From Haliclona indistincta (taxonomy: Eukaryota; Porifera; Demospongiae; Haplosclerida; Chalinidae), in NCBI GenBank assembly GCA_964017065.1, contig OZ024783.1, positions 188,501 to 252,500 of the forward strand: a stretch of DNA of 64,000 nt, written 5' to 3'. Below, in pieces: positions 1 through 11,565 of this stretch; the stretch's first letter is position 1, and each line of letters begins with the position of its first letter. The notes beneath the pieces are model-generated. The model saw only the letters and a list, made by a program, of their open reading frames with translations. It was not told the DNA's origin and ran no database searches. The position numbers and the translations under genes were made by a program.

Positions 1-695
1 GAGGCAGTGTGATAACAGGAACTCAGTGATCATGAATAGTTGATACTTAGTACAAGTAAATGAACAAGTATTTTCAGACATTCTGAATCCAGTCCCCCAA
101 TAGGAAGCAAGATCAATAATTATTATGAACTGCTGGTTAGAAAGCAGTACCTTGTAAAACACCACAAACCACTCAGTATTAATGTATTAGTGTTAGTATT
201 AGTAATGTGCCGCTTTATTGTGCGAGCAACCATAATATAAAAGATGTATATAGCTCCAAGCAGCTTAGAAACAACGGCACTAATATCATATTATAACACA
301 CTTATAACACACTTATATATCACAAAGGAAGCACTCTGGTACTATCATCACTTTCATTTTCCACACAGCTCATAGCAGTTGACACAGAGAGGGAGTCATT
401 GTTAAGAAGCTGTATACATGAGCTGGCAAGAAGCCTCGCTACAAGGACAGGTTTCTCCCCAGCAACCATAAATGTATGGCTGCAGCCTTCAGGAAACGAA
501 TTAGGACTTTTCCTAATGCAACTGGGAAAGAACGAGCCCCGCCCACACAAGCTGAACAGCACGCGTAAAAGTGATACCACTACACTATTCATCAGATGCC
601 TCGACCACCGCCACCAGCAGGAGCAGTTGCTTCGACCACCAGCAGCAGCAGCAGTTGCTTCGACCACGGCCACAGTAACACAAGCAGCAGTTAAT
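1..695. other. Upstream region of the first stefin-like gene
   Basis: No gene is seen. The sequence resembles the regions flanking other members of the array, for example the AT-rich stretch near 181-250 is similar to 5400-5480 and 10390-10450. An open frame runs from about 399 into the first gene, but it opens on TTG and has a CAG-rich low-complexity stretch (615-690), so I do not treat it as coding. Confidence 0.5.
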
Positions 696-1142
696 ATGCC
701 TGAATCGCCGAGCAAAACCGGCTGTGTTCATGAGTTAGACAGGAAGCCACAGAGCCGGCGAGTGTGCTGCGACTCGGCACCATCCATTGCTGCGCAAGCT
801 ACACCAGTAACCCAGCAAGACTTGCGAGCTCTAGTGGAGCAAGCCCGCTGTGTTCTAGAGACTAAACAAGAAACAAAATGGCCGCGAGATAATTTTACAC
901 TATTGGATTATGTGAACAAAAGTGCAAGATGCTATCACGCTAAGGTAGTGCCGAGTGATAGAAAGAGTGTGTGAGAGAGCTTGGTACTGTACTGCTAAAC
1001 TCATCATGTGCTGTTGCTGCAGGTACAAACTGGCAAAGATAGGTACCATTGCTTGAGATTCAGATGTGAGCTCCAGAACACGAGAAGGGTTAAACCATCA
1101 TCAGTTGGGATAACCATCATGTCACAAGAAGAATCATTATAG
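696..1142 (+). CDS. Divergent stefin-like protein, copy 1 (subtype A)
   Basis: Two exons, 696-944 and 1023-1142, predict 122 residues with no signal peptide. The 78-nt intron is GT..AG and phase 0. The ATG at 696 was chosen because it aligns with the starts of the other array members. Residues 9-34 form a conserved leader (GCVHELDR, then RRVCCDS). Next comes a predicted helix (DLRALVEQARCVLETK), a WPRDNF turn and CYHAK just before the intron. Exon 2 opens V-Q-T-G-K-D-R-Y-H-C-L-R-F. Stefins have a similar helix, a strand ending N-Y-F-I-K, an intron, then V-x-x-G-x-x-x-(Y/F)-x-H-L. The QVVAG protease-binding loop of stefins is not present. The call as a cytosolic cysteine-protease inhibitor is therefore a fold-level inference. 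Exon 2 differs from the other four copies and resembles the stray exon relics downstream of them. Confidence 0.6.
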
Positions 1143-1788
1143 TATCAACCAAGATGCTAATACAGACTGTATACCATTATTGTAAATATTTTAGTTTATA
1201 ACACCCAGTACAGACTGCAAAATTTTCATAGTTCATTAAGATAATTATACTATCTCATGAATTTATAAAAAACCCAACAAAATTAACCACAAAATATGAA
1301 TAACAGTATCTTACATCCCCATTCTGCAATGAATAGCAGTACAAGTCAAACAGCAGATAGCCAGACTGTCTGTCCTATGCATTGTTGTATAAACATCTCT
1401 ATAATTATGTATTCAGTAAAGTGTAGTGCTACATAGTACATAGGAGCAAAAAGATACAACAGTAGAGATGACTAACTGTGCCGCACTATACTACATATCT
1501 CCTGCAGATAGAGTAAAGTGATTGAGTTTCGGTATGTACTATAGCTGTTACTCATTATTGAGATGACACATGAACACTGCTTTATAATATCTACAACAAC
1601 AACCAGTTCCTTATGGTATTGGAAGCAGCAAATCCTCGCAACTAACGTGAAGATAGAATCTCAAAACAAACGTTTAATGTAGTAGGGTTGTGAGCAAATA
1701 AAACAATCCTATGAATGCATGATCTAACAGACATCCCAGTCTCTCTATCTTGTTTCCCGGCCGTGTCTTTACTTTCTACATATCAATT
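1143..1788. other. Intergenic, no gene seen
   Basis: AT-rich spacer with blocks repeated elsewhere in the array: the segment around 1440-1540 with 'tatctcctg(c/t)ag' recurs near 7720, 17270, 19790 and 21170. No coding sequence or RNA gene is supported. Confidence 0.5.
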
Positions 1789-1853
1789 GTACATCATGTG
1801 ACTAGTAGTGTACATCATGTGACTAGTAGTGTACATCATGTGACTAGTAGTGT
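1789..1853 (+). repeat. Three copies of a 21-bp tandem repeat
   Basis: The unit acatcatgtgactagtagtgt is repeated three times, almost perfectly. It is short and lies between the first gene and the broken second copy. Confidence 0.85.
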
Positions 1854-2349
1854 AAGTAAGAACACAACATTAAAGTTCTTCAAGAGCACCCGGCTTAGTC
1901 ACCATGTACGGCATCAAACAGCTCTAGTGCACTAGAGTATCTCAGTATCCTCCTGTGGCAACCCATAGCAAAGACTAGATGAGATCTGGGGGAACACTAC
2001 TGATGGTGCATTCACACTGAGCAAAAGGATGGGCACTCTGATACTATAACTACTTTCATTTTCCAGTAGCTATATGTAGCTACTTGACACAATGTGGTAA
2101 GAGCTGTACATGTGGTGGCAAGAAGCCCACATGGTAAAGGACAGATTCCTCATCGTAATTAGAAATAATTGTAGCAATCAATAATTATAGAAAAATAACT
2201 TATGATTAGAAAGGTATATACATGCACTGAGATCATCAGTGACAGGCAACTACTGTCATGCATATGGCTGCGGCCTTCCCGGGAAAACATTTAGGTAAGG
2301 ATGCTACAATTACAAGACAATACCGTACTTAATTACAGATCATGCAACA

Positions 2350-2640
2350 CGTACAGGCTCTAGTGGAGCAAGCACGCTGTGCTCTAGAGACTAAAGGAAC
2401 AAAATGACGTGAAGAATTTACACTATTGGATTATGTAAACAGAGAAGCTACAACACTATGAGAAAGAACTCAACAGTATACTGTACTGGTAACCATACTT
2501 TTGTCTGCTGTTGCTGCAGATACAAACATACAACCGACTGGTAGCATATACCTTGGATTGCAGGAAGCAAAATGAGTCAATTGATCAGTACTTAGGATAG
2601 CAAGCATGTCACTAGAACAACACTATGATAACAGATAGGT
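2350..2640 (+). pseudogene. Broken stefin-like copy
   Basis: The stretch 2352-2460 matches the helix-to-intron part of copy 1 (QALVEQARCALETK-G-TK). An in-frame TGA sits where copy 1 has Trp, and another TGA follows at the end of the conserved block. The second-exon region (about 2520-2630) is recognisable after a CTGTTGCTGCAG acceptor, but also carries stops. The leader exon sequence is missing. It is therefore a decayed subtype A copy, in the same orientation as its neighbours. Confidence 0.7.
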
Positions 2641-2816
2641 AATAAAACTTTTCTATCTAAACACAAATGTCATGAATCTTTTAATGATTTAATAAATAGT
2701 GTTAAAACAACAGACCATAAATCATAACCAAAATAGGAAGTCTCTCTAAACTACTACTACACATGTAGGACTATCCCTGGTCTCTTAATGAGGAAGTGGT
2801 AACTATGAATAACAGT

Positions 2817-3318
2817 ATCATATACTGACCAAAGAGTCACTACAATGATACTGACCAAAGGGTCACTACATTGATACTGACCAAAGGGTCACTACAATGA
2901 TACTGACCAAAGGGTCATTACATTGATACTGACCAAAGAGTCACTACATTGATACTGACCAAAGGGTCACTACATTGATACTGACCAAAGGGTCATTAAA
3001 TTGATTACTGACCAAAGAGCCACTACATTGATACTGACCAAAGAGTCACTACATTGATACTGACCAAAGAGTCACTACATTGATACTGACCAAAGAGTCA
3101 CTACATTGATACTGACCAAAGAGTCACTACATTGATACTGACCAAAGGGTCACTACATTGATACTGACCAAAGAGTCACTACATTGATACTGACCAAAGA
3201 GTCACTACATTGATACTGACCAAAGAGTCACTACATTGATACTGACCAAAGAGTCACTACATTGATACTGACCAAAGGGTCACTACATTGATACTGACCA
3301 AAGAGTCACTACTACATT
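2817..3318 (+). repeat. 26-bp minisatellite, about 19 copies
   Basis: Direct repeats of gatactgaccaaagrgtcac followed by tacatt. Units differ mainly at a G/A position (gagtcac versus gggtcac) and a few T/C changes. The array lies just downstream of the broken stefin-like copy. Confidence 0.95.
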
Positions 3319-3539
3319 GAAAGCAATACAAGAAAACAAAGTCAGTCTGTCTGTCTGTCTGACACAAGTTATAGTCACATGCATTGCTTTCTTTCTAGTG
3401 CACATTCTCATATCTCTTTCATACATATCTCTCTACTGCTGATTATTGATCAACGGACACATGTCATAAGAACACATTCTTTTGTGATATGGTTCAATTT
3501 TTGTAATTATGGTCTAATGACTTCTTCCTGATGTCATCC

Positions 3540-3800
3540 TATTATGGTCAGCCAATGCCTTTGAAGCCTGGTCAGACAATATGCAGGAGACCACAGCCAG
3601 TGAAATATGCTAGCTCAGTCCAAAATAAAAGACCATAAGTTACCCGTTTTACAGATAGGTGGGCTGGAGGCCCTCTGGTGACCTTTTCCCTTCCTGCCCA
3701 AGTGGCTAGGATTCGAACCGCTGACCCTTGGCTTGTAAGCCCAAGACTCTAACCAGAGGGCGCAAACACACACACACACACACACCGGTACACGCACGCA
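3540..3800 (-). mobile_element. tRNA-derived SINE remnant
   Basis: On the minus strand, 3690-3770 contains a tRNA-like head with an A-box-like TGGTTAGAGTC, a TTGGGCTTACAAGCCAA arm and a clear B box, GGTTCGAATCC. The acceptor stem does not pair cleanly, so it is not a functional tRNA. The body (3545-3680) recurs at 9290-9540 and 17650-17800, in each case upstream of a stefin-like gene. A (CA)n run flanks it at 3769-3785. Confidence 0.6.
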
Positions 3801-4569
3801 ATTATTGTATCAGAGCGCATCAATCTGAGTGGCAGTGCAGTACCACTGACCAGCTACTTGCATCCCTATAGACACGAGTCTACATCAATGGTTGCTTCAA
3901 GGCATGATAAGATATACGAGAGCAGCGCCTGGCTACAAACAAGTCATGCCGGGTCATTGAGTGGTTGACTTGTGAAGGAGACTGCATCATGTGATACAAC
4001 CACTCTACTGAATATTGACAATGTAGCATTGTATTATTAATTTTATCATAATTATGTACTAGGTAGGTGCAGAATAAGCTACCACTATTTAGTTGATCTC
4101 TTGTAGACTGTAGTCAGATAGAGTATTGCTATACGGTTCTCCAGCAAGACTGAGCCTCACTACAAGGACAGATTCATCAGCATAGAAAAACAAAAATTTG
4201 CGTGCTTGGCAGGCTACTTTCTACTTGCAAGCGATAGAATATTACATTGCAAGGCAAACTAACATTTCTCTAATCTGTCACAAGAAAGCGAAGCCTGAGT
4301 TAGCAAGCAGTTGACTGCCAGAAACAGGCTGGTCCACGGTTTCGGCTGCTGTTCTGTAATCAGCCACGCTATTATTGATCGGATCATTATCAGCAATATA
4401 CTTTCGCTTGCATTGTGTGCGCAACTGAAGTACCTAGCTAAGCACGCAAAAAGACGAATTCGAAGCCTTGTGTTTTGCCTGCAGCACAATACCGTCAATG
4501 TGGTGGCATCGATCGGGTCATGTCCGGCGTTGTACGGGCGCGCGCGGAAAAACTCAGTATCAAGAAATC

Positions 4570-4578
4570 TATAAAAAG
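4570..4578 (+). promoter_or_regulatory. TATA box of stefin-like copy 3
   Basis: TATAAAAAG lies 102 nt before the ATG at 4672, in the middle of a block conserved between array members. The same motif stands at nearly the same distance in copies 4 and 5. Confidence 0.6.
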
Positions 4579-4671
4579 CACGCCGCGGGAAGACTAGCTC
4601 ACCGCAATCAAACTGAATCTACTGCTACATAGCCGGAAACTTGAGCAACAACACCAGCAGCCTATATCAAA

Positions 4672-5217
4672 ATGTCTAAATCACAGAACAAGAACGGCTG
4701 TGTTCATGAGCCGGACAGGAGTCCAAAGAGGCGCCGAGTGAGCTGCGATTCAGTGCCATCTTGTGCTGCGCCGGCGGAAGCCTCACCAGTCGAGCAGCAG
4801 AACGAGGAATTCGTGCGGGCTCTAGTGAAGCAAGCTCTCTGTCACGTAGAGACTAAACTAGGAACAACATTGCCGCGAGATAACTTTGAGTATGATGTGA
4901 TCAGAACTAAAAGATGCTACAACACTAAGGTCAGTAGAGCCGAGTGAGAGATCTCAGTATATTACTGTTAAAATCTAATGCATGCAAAATGTACTATAAG
5001 AGCGGCATGTTGATAACTCAGTAGTGTGCCGTCAGACTAGTAGTGTATATGACCATCACTATTATCATTGCAGGTATGTATCAATGACTCAGATAAGAAA
5101 TACATCTACTTGAGATTTCAAAGTGAGCTCCAGAACAGCAACAGAGTTAAGAAATCAACAATCAAGATTATAGATGAGATGAAATATAATCACATCAAAG
5201 CAGAAACAAAAGGATAA
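4672..5217 (+). CDS. Divergent stefin-like protein, copy 3 (subtype B)
   Basis: Exons 4672-4929 and 5074-5217 (144-nt intron, phase 0) predict 133 residues. The leader is NGCVHEPDRSPKRRRVSCDS followed by VPSCAA, then an acidic linker. The helix is EEFVRALVKQALCHVETK, then LPRDNF and RCYNTK at the intron. Exon 2 begins V-C-I-N-D-S-D-K-K-Y-I-Y-L-R-F and ends with a Lys-rich tail, ETKG. No signal peptide or membrane segment is seen. By fold comparison with cystatin A/B it may bind papain-like proteases, but the VVAG loop is absent, so the target could have changed. A TATA box and a conserved leader precede it. Compared with copies 4-6, three to five residues are missing before the strand (FEYDVIRT rather than F-T-L-L-E-Y-V-I-R-T). 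Confidence 0.65.
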
Positions 5218-5784
5218 TTCACCGCAATCAAACTTAGGCCAGTAACATCACACTTTATTGTATTAAAAAATCACACGTTACAATACACAGTAATATTTTA
5301 TTATAAATATTATATCCCTATATCATTCAGATATTTATTATGAAACTTTTCAATCGACTTTTAAAATCATTGCATGCGCCGCATGATGGGTTATGTAACT
5401 GACATAAAGTATTGCTCATTGTGCTGCTGTTAAGAGTATTAGTAATGTACTGCTGCCGATCAACCATAATAGTAAAGATGTATAGGGGCACTAGCAGCTA
5501 AGAAACAGACCACTGACTTAATTCATCCTTGAGAGGAAATCAATTCCTACTTGATACTGTTTCTTGTACCACAAACAGGATGTGACTGACCAGCTCACCC
5601 ACCAGTTAGCTATCATTATTATAGTAACTTGACCACATGTCTGAATCAAGGAGTTGCAACTAGAACAGGTTGATATGGACAGACCATCAGAAGCTACTGC
5701 ACGTAAGTAGAGAGAAAGAGAGAGAGAGATCTAGAGAGATAGAGATAGCGGAGAGCTCCACTATGCTGTTATGCTACATGCATA

Positions 5785-5880
5785 TAGACAAGTACCATCG
5801 CTTGATATTTCGATGTGAGCTCCAAGACACAGATTCGATCAATCAATAACCAGTATGTCACTGGAACACTTAGCTACTAG
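5785..5880 (+). pseudogene. Stray second-exon relic, subtype A
   Basis: The bases read as a decayed version of copy 1 exon 2: GACAAGTACCATCGCTTGAT and then TTCGATGTGAGCTCCAAGAC, as in copy 1 (K-D-R-Y-H-C-L-R-F-R-C-E-L-Q). No matching first exon lies upstream. Confidence 0.55.
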
Positions 5881-7080
5881 TTATACTTTAGAAGACAACT
5901 CCAAAAATTGTAATTAGTAAAGAGCATTGGGAACAGTAATCCTTAAGTATGACTGCTAAAACATAATAATGGTTATCTGCCTAAGATTAACTATATACAG
6001 CTAATACGAACCTCTGAAATACGGACAACATAATGGACTCTAGTGCTGTGCAGGAACAGAATGTGTTTTACTTGCATTTTCACCAGGCCTTGAAGTGCAG
6101 ACAATGATACCTACTAAAATTTTTTTGGATGTCAAGATTTGCGAGGCTCCACTGTATTGTTTTTTTATATTATATATTTTTTTGTAGTGATAAAAATACA
6201 ATTTTTAGTTCAGGATGAATATACAATAAATGAAATTAAGCAGTGGTGTAGGGAATGATACAAAAAACACTGTATTGTCGCTGTTTGAAGCTAATATCAG
6301 AGAAGTAAACAACATTTATAATTAAGGAATCATTCCCAGTGAGTTGCAATTGTTTGTATTTTAGCTACTCCATACACCTCCTTGATATCAACACAGATCT
6401 ATTCATTATTCTAGAATGTACAATAAGTTCTCAAAAAAGCATTTCTTTAAAATAATTGTTTGAAAGTACAACTTAATCTGCATTACTTTATATGGCAAGA
6501 ATCCACACTGATCAAGTGTTGTTAAACATCTAGAGGAAGTATTAAATTTCAAACACTGGTCGTCACTATTACCAGTGTCACTAATGATCACTGTAGCTGC
6601 AGATACATGTATGTTTATGAAAAACTCTTTCTTATCTATTCCCTTATGTCACAAGTGACAATGTACATACTGCAGTATACTACTTGTTACACATCTTCTG
6701 GTCTCACTATTCTCTCACAGGTCACTGACTCAGTCTCATCATGGTCTCATGGCAGATTGAAACTAAATGCGAAATTTAAGATTGTGCTATATCTATTCAG
6801 TACAATAATATATAGTGTTTCTGAGCAGTCAGACTTTATGCAACTTGTAGAATCTTGTAGATCACATGTTATCATCAATTTTTAGCAAGATTACCCTTAT
6901 TACCAGTAATAATTATTCATAGATGACTCCAGTGTAATAGTCTAGACCTCGAGCTAAACTCAGATCAAAACAGACCTACACAAGCGTACAATATCATGCC
7001 ACTACCTGCAGTGCTGCATCACTGAGCAACACTACTTTCATGTTGTAATGAGTTTTAATGAGATTTCTATCTCCATCCAA
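5881..7080. other. Intergenic, duplicated but non-coding
   Basis: AT-rich. The stretch 6540-6900 recurs at 16620-16760 and 25130-25450. The stretch 6960-7080 recurs at 25500-25610 immediately before the 233-residue ORF. No coding sequence is supported. Confidence 0.5.
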
Positions 7081-7434
7081 AGTGACACCAGATGGTCAGC
7101 CATGAGGTTGACCAGCAGAGAGCGTCCCAGAGCAGCTCGTATTCGTCAAGCTCGAGTTACACCGCCAGCTACCAGACATACAGCAACGCATTAGACCCTG
7201 CCGTAGAGAGAACAGATGGAGGAGAGAGTGTGTGTCACAGCTCAGTGATAGCTGCCCTGAGGAGCTACTTCAGGAGCTAATGAGAGACAGCAACTCCACT
7301 AGATCACTCACTGCCACTCCCTTTCCAACACTATCATCAGCTAACAGGCCACACAGCAAGCTGACTCCCGTCACTCCACACTATCACTTTGTGTCGTCAC
7401 TGTCACCTGAGGACAACTGCAGAGACTACTACTA
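7081..7434 (+). pseudogene. Decapitated, frameshifted copy of the 233-residue ORF
   Basis: Nearly identical to 25755-26075. The 5' UTR and start codon are deleted: sequence jumps from CCAGATGGTC to AGCCATGAGG, skipping about 128 bp with a GTC microhomology. A 4-nt insertion (ACATACAG versus ACAG) near 7178 shifts the frame. Similarity stops at 7424, where the sequence runs into a different repeated block, so the 3' half is gone too. Confidence 0.8.
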
Positions 7435-8073
7435 GGACTTTCCCTGGACAGGAAGTGGTGAATATAATTATGAATAACAGTATCATATCCCAGACGAAAA
7501 CAAGAGTCAGTCATGCAGTCAGTCTCTGTTCACGGTCTGTCTGTCAGTCTGACACAAGTTATAGACCCATGCATTGCTTTCTTTCTAGTAGTGCATATTG
7601 TGTTTACACATCTCTCTACTGCTGATTATTGATCAATGGACACATGTCATTAAACACACTCATTGCAGCGCATTCACATAATATAATTGAACTAATGATA
7701 CAACAGTATAGATGTGTTAGTGAGCACTATATCTCCTGTAGCTAGAGAATAGTGCTTGAGATATAAACGTGAAAAATATATAATAGTGTTTCTCAGTGGT
7801 ATTATCTATGGTATAATACTGGTATATACACAGTCACTTGAAGAATCTCATGAATGCAGTAGACCATAAACCAAATGACCTCAAGAAATTACCTTTTTGA
7901 GATATGATCTAACCAAGATCATGAGATTCCAGGCCAGTCCCTAGTCCTTATGTCTTCCTCTCTTTTCCCTCCCTCTGTTTTATAGTATACATAAGAACAA
8001 AAATTATTTTCAGATCACCTTAACCACAAAGCCGCCCACACCTATCACTAACACTATAATCACAGCTAGTATA
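7435..8073. other. Repeated spacer of the duplicated unit
   Basis: This block (gaagtggt..., gtctgtctgtc, acaagttatag, then the 'tatctcctgtagctagag' segment) is shared with 17140-17500, 19750-20060 and 20950-21450. It marks the end of each duplication unit. I see no gene. Confidence 0.55.
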
Positions 8074-8585
8074 CTACAGCAAATTTCAGCTGTCTTGAAA
8101 CACTTGTCTAATGTCTAATGTTCAATCCAGCATTTCATCCACTTAACACTTTAGCGCTAACTAGTAAGTGAGCCTGAGAAAGAGAGTTATGGCTTCAAGT
8201 TTGTGAAAATTGCACTGAGCTGCTCTATGAATTGGAGCTATTAAAACACATGATAATTAAAATGCAAAATCCAGGTCATCAGCATGCAAATAGCCACAGT
8301 TATGAGACCATGCACGACAATCATTATGACAAGCAGCAAAAGGAAATTATTCTTAAGAAAATGAACGAATTGTGAAGTATTGAACTAGCAATGAGCAAGA
8401 GATGGTCAATAAGTTTGGTCTTTCATTATGCATCTTTCCTGTCATCAAGTAAAATTGAAATGCATGATGAAATTTACTGTAATGCTTCCTCAGGCTCAAT
8501 TCTGCATTTTGCTAGGTAAAGTGAAATGCTGGATTGAGCATTAGACATTAGACAAGTGTTTCAAGATAGCTGAAATTTGCTGTAG
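8074..8585. mobile_element. 512-bp short transposon with ~60-bp inverted ends
   Basis: The left arm starts CTACAGCAAATTTCAGCTGT and runs to about 8145. The right arm (8521-8585) is its near-perfect reverse complement ending GCTGAAATTTGCTGTAG. The interior has no transposase-like ORF. TA stands at both ends, which fits a Tc1/mariner-like target, but a clean duplication is not proven. Confidence 0.75.
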
Positions 8586-9289
8586 CACTATAGCGCAAAA
8601 TGGGTACGCTGAACTCTGTCTTTAGCTCTCATCATCATTTCGTGTCAGGTGTGTACAGGCAGATTAAGAAAAATTATAGTTTTAATAGTTCAATACAAAA
8701 GGTAAATCATAGACACATCCCTAAAGAGCTAGTGACACTGCCATAATTATTATAAGCACAATCAAATAGCCTACATGTAAGAAAATCAGCAGTCAATGAC
8801 AAGGAAACCACAAGGAACTCATTAGCCACAAGTTATCTTACCCTGTGGTCATTGTTTCTACATGCCCACTTGATCACATAATTTGTGGTTTTCAAAGATC
8901 TTACATAGAAATGTTGACCAATTTTGGTCACTTGTATTTTCGTGCGTTTGATTGGTCAACGTCACACTTCCGGTCTTCGCAAGATCTTCAAAAACCACTG
9001 TACAGTCAGGTTTTTCACAATAATAATTATTACTAAAATTAATATTAATAATAATCATACATAATCATCTCCGTCCGTGGCACTTTTGTTTCACCGATCT
9101 TGTCATAACTTTTCTATCTATTGTATAATTTGCATTGCATATATTGAAATTAATTTTAAATTTCCTGCAAAAAAATCATACATAAAAAGTGGACAAGTAC
9201 CATAAGACATGCACACACACCAACAAAAGCAAAATTTACCCGCCACCCTCCTCAAGAGGAGTTCCACACCATGAATGTGCAGGTGGTGA
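8586..9289. other. Intergenic, no gene seen
   Basis: The segment 8900-9060 recurs at 16380-16560 with about the same order of motifs. Short open frames on both strands here are not conserved between the two copies, so I do not call a gene. Confidence 0.5.
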
Positions 9290-9545
9290 TGCGGATCCAG
9301 TAGTAAGGAAAGAACATACGTGCCAGGATTCCTGTGCAGGGTTCTAGGGCCAGTGCATCTTGCAGGAGCATCAGCTGTGATCACAGCATGCCTGAGGCCC
9401 ACTTGGATCTCCTATTGTACATGACCACAGCCAGTGAACTTTGCTCAGTCCGGCCCCAGTAAAAGATCAGGTACCCGTTATACAGATAAGTGGACTGCAT
9501 GGAGGCCCTCGACCTCCTTTTCCATTCCAGCTCAAAAAGAGCTCC
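9290..9545. mobile_element. SINE-body fragment upstream of stefin-like copy 4
   Basis: This matches the non-tRNA part of the SINE at 3540-3690 (agccagtgaa, tgctcagtcc, taaaagat, acccgtt, tacagata). The tRNA-like head is mostly lost. It abuts the promoter of copy 4. Confidence 0.5.
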
Positions 9546-9576
9546 GCCCATCACACATCAAGGGTGAACAATTTAT

Positions 9577-9585
9577 TATAAAAGT
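9577..9585 (+). promoter_or_regulatory. TATA box of stefin-like copy 4
   Basis: TATAAAAGT stands 103 nt before the ATG at 9680, the same spacing as in copy 3. Confidence 0.55.
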
Positions 9586-9679
9586 GATGCCGGTCCGTAA
9601 GTCTTGCGTTCGCCTCGCCGCTTCTACTGCTACGTAACTTGAGCAACACTGCGGAGCACCAGTTCTAGCCAATATAAAA

Positions 9680-10180
9680 ATGTCCAAAGCGAGGATTCCA
9701 CAGAGACGAGTGAGCTGCGACTCAGTGCCGTCTTGTGCTGCGCGGGCGCAAGCTACACCAGTCGAGCATCAGACCAAGGAAGACGTGTGGGCTCTACTGG
9801 AGCAAGCGCTCTGTGTTCTAGAGACTAACAAAGGAACAAACTTGCCGCCAGATAACTTTACACTATTGGAGTATGTGATCAGAACTGATACGAGATGCTA
9901 TCACACTAAGGTAGAGCCGCCGAGTGAGAGATCTCAGTATATTATTGTAATCTAATGCAAAATGTACTATAAGAGCGGCATGTTGATAACTAGCTAGTGT
10001 GCCGTCAGACTAGTGTATATGACCAATCCATCACTATTATCATTGCAGGTAGTATGTATCAGTGATAACAACTATATCTACTTGAGATTTAAAAGTGAGC
10101 TCCAGAACAGCAACAGAGTCAAGCGATCAACAATCAAGATGATAGATGAGATGAAATACAAAGCAGAAACAAAAGGATAA
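9680..10180 (+). CDS. Divergent stefin-like protein, copy 4 (subtype B)
   Basis: Exons 9680-9910 and 10049-10180 (138-nt intron, phase 0) predict 120 residues. The leader is shortened: the GCVHELDR part is absent and the protein begins MSKARIPQRRVSCDSVPSCA. The helix (EDVWALLEQALCVLETN), LPPDNFTLLEYVIRT and RCYHTK follow. Exon 2 starts V-V-C-I-S-D-N-N-Y-I-Y-L-R-F. It carries one extra codon after the acceptor and loses four residues near the C-terminus relative to copies 3 and 5. Flanks are strongly conserved with the other copies, including the intron interior (agcggcatgttgataact), which implies recent duplication. Confidence 0.65.
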
Positions 10181-10684
10181 TTCACCGCAATCAAACTTAG
10201 GCCTGTAACATAACCACTTTATTGTATTAAAAAATCACATATTACAATACACTGTATTATTTTATTATAAATATATCCCTATAATTATCATTCAGATATT
10301 TATTATGAAACCTTCCAATTGACATTAAAAATCATTGCATGCGCCACAAGATGGGTTATGTAACTGACAGAAAGTATTGCTCATTGTGCTGCTCTTAAGA
10401 GTATTAGTAATGTACTGCTGCAATCAACCATAATAGTAAAGATGTATGCAGGGCTATACTAGCTGCTGGCAGCTGAGAAACAGCTTCATCCTTGAGAGGA
10501 AATCAATTCCTACTTGATACTGTTTCTTGTGCCACAAACAGGATGTGTACCAGCTCGCCCACCAGTTAGCTATCATTATTGTAGTAACTTTAGCACATGT
10601 CTGCACTTGAGCACATGAGAAACTGATCATCCTTGAGAGGAAATCAATTCCTACTTGATACTGTTTACATGTACGATCAGGCAT
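10181..10684. other. Conserved 3' flank of the stefin-like unit
   Basis: The order of motifs is the same as 5218-5785, 19073-19640 and 22447-22960: CTTTATTGTATTAAAAAATC, then an AT-rich block, then accataatagtaaagatgta and a block with tccttgagaggaaatcaatt. The last block is itself duplicated here (10490 and 10630). ATTAAA near 10226 could serve as a poly(A) signal. No ORF is supported. Confidence 0.5.
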
Positions 10685-10780
10685 AGACAAATACCACCGC
10701 TTGATATTTCGATGTGAGCTAGCTCGAAGACACAAGATGACTCAATCAATCAATAACCAGTACGTCACTAGAAGACTTAC
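10685..10780 (+). pseudogene. Stray second-exon relic, subtype A
   Basis: Same relic as at 5785 (GACAAATACCACCGCTTGAT...TTCGATGTGAGCT), again about 0.6 kb after a subtype B gene. Confidence 0.5.
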
Positions 10781-11010
10781 TAGTTATTTAGAAGACAACT
10801 CAAAAACTACTCCTTAAAATATCAAAGTACAACTCAATACTTTAAATGGGCTGAGGAATCCATATCCGGTGTTGTTAAAACAACACAGAGAGGCTCGTTG
10901 CTACATACTGACTAATGGAAAGTCCCTGGGATGGAGACACTGGATGGTTTGAGACATGGTTACATGTTACAGGCAGGTACCGCACTAGATGGGAATGAAC
11001 ATACCATATA

Positions 11011-11184
11011 ACTAGAAATTTTGGTGGACTAAAATTTTGGCGTATTTGACGAATTGTCAAGCATTCGCTAAAATAAAATCCAAAATCTGCTTTTTCTATT
11101 ACAGAAATATGTGAGCCAGGCGCTGGACGCCAAAATTAAATTCGCCAAAGCGCAAAATCTGTGTCATTTCCCAAAATTTCTAGC
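11011..11184. mobile_element. 174-bp short inverted-repeat element
   Basis: Ends are ACTAGAAATTTTGG and CCAAAATTTCTAG, and the interior is AT-rich. The same element stands at the matching place in the next unit (23228-23395) with a deletion near its right end, so insertion preceded the segmental duplication. Confidence 0.65.
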
Positions 11185-11565
11185 TATGCTGCATCAATAG
11201 AAAGAGGAGAGAGAGAGCCCAAAAAATAGATTTGTACCAGTAGTGATAATTATTCATAAACCACAAGCATGGATTTCACTCCAACTGAGGCTTGGGATGG
11301 ACCATTGCAGCAGCCCAATCTTAGTCTCGCGGGCCAGATGTCTAGACTAGCCCAATCTGTATAGGTAGGAGTGTAGGAACCATTGCAGCTTTGAAGGCAT
11401 CAGCTTTGAAGGTATTGTGGTGTGATGATATCACACCACAATATTCATTTCAGGTGTCTCAAGACCAATACATCAACACATTAATTAACACATCACAACA
11501 TTCAAGCTTTTAGTACTAATTTGACAAGTATGGGACATCCAAGTGGTCATGAAACAAATATAAGC
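11185..11565. other. Duplicated spacer before the nested insertions
   Basis: This matches 23396-23680 with many small indels, including gtggtcatg(a/g)aacaa at the right end, which is the point where the transposon composite at 11566 interrupts it. Confidence 0.55.

Noticed and set aside
399..695. N-terminal extension of stefin-like copy 1
   Set aside because: It opens on TTG, is not conserved in other copies, and includes a CAG-rich tract.
3690..3770. Functional tRNA gene
   Set aside because: A- and B-box-like motifs are present but the acceptor stem does not pair and no clean cloverleaf forms; it is better explained as a SINE head.
8845..9058. Opposing open frames
   Set aside because: The duplicate at 16363-16560 does not keep either frame, so they are not under selection.
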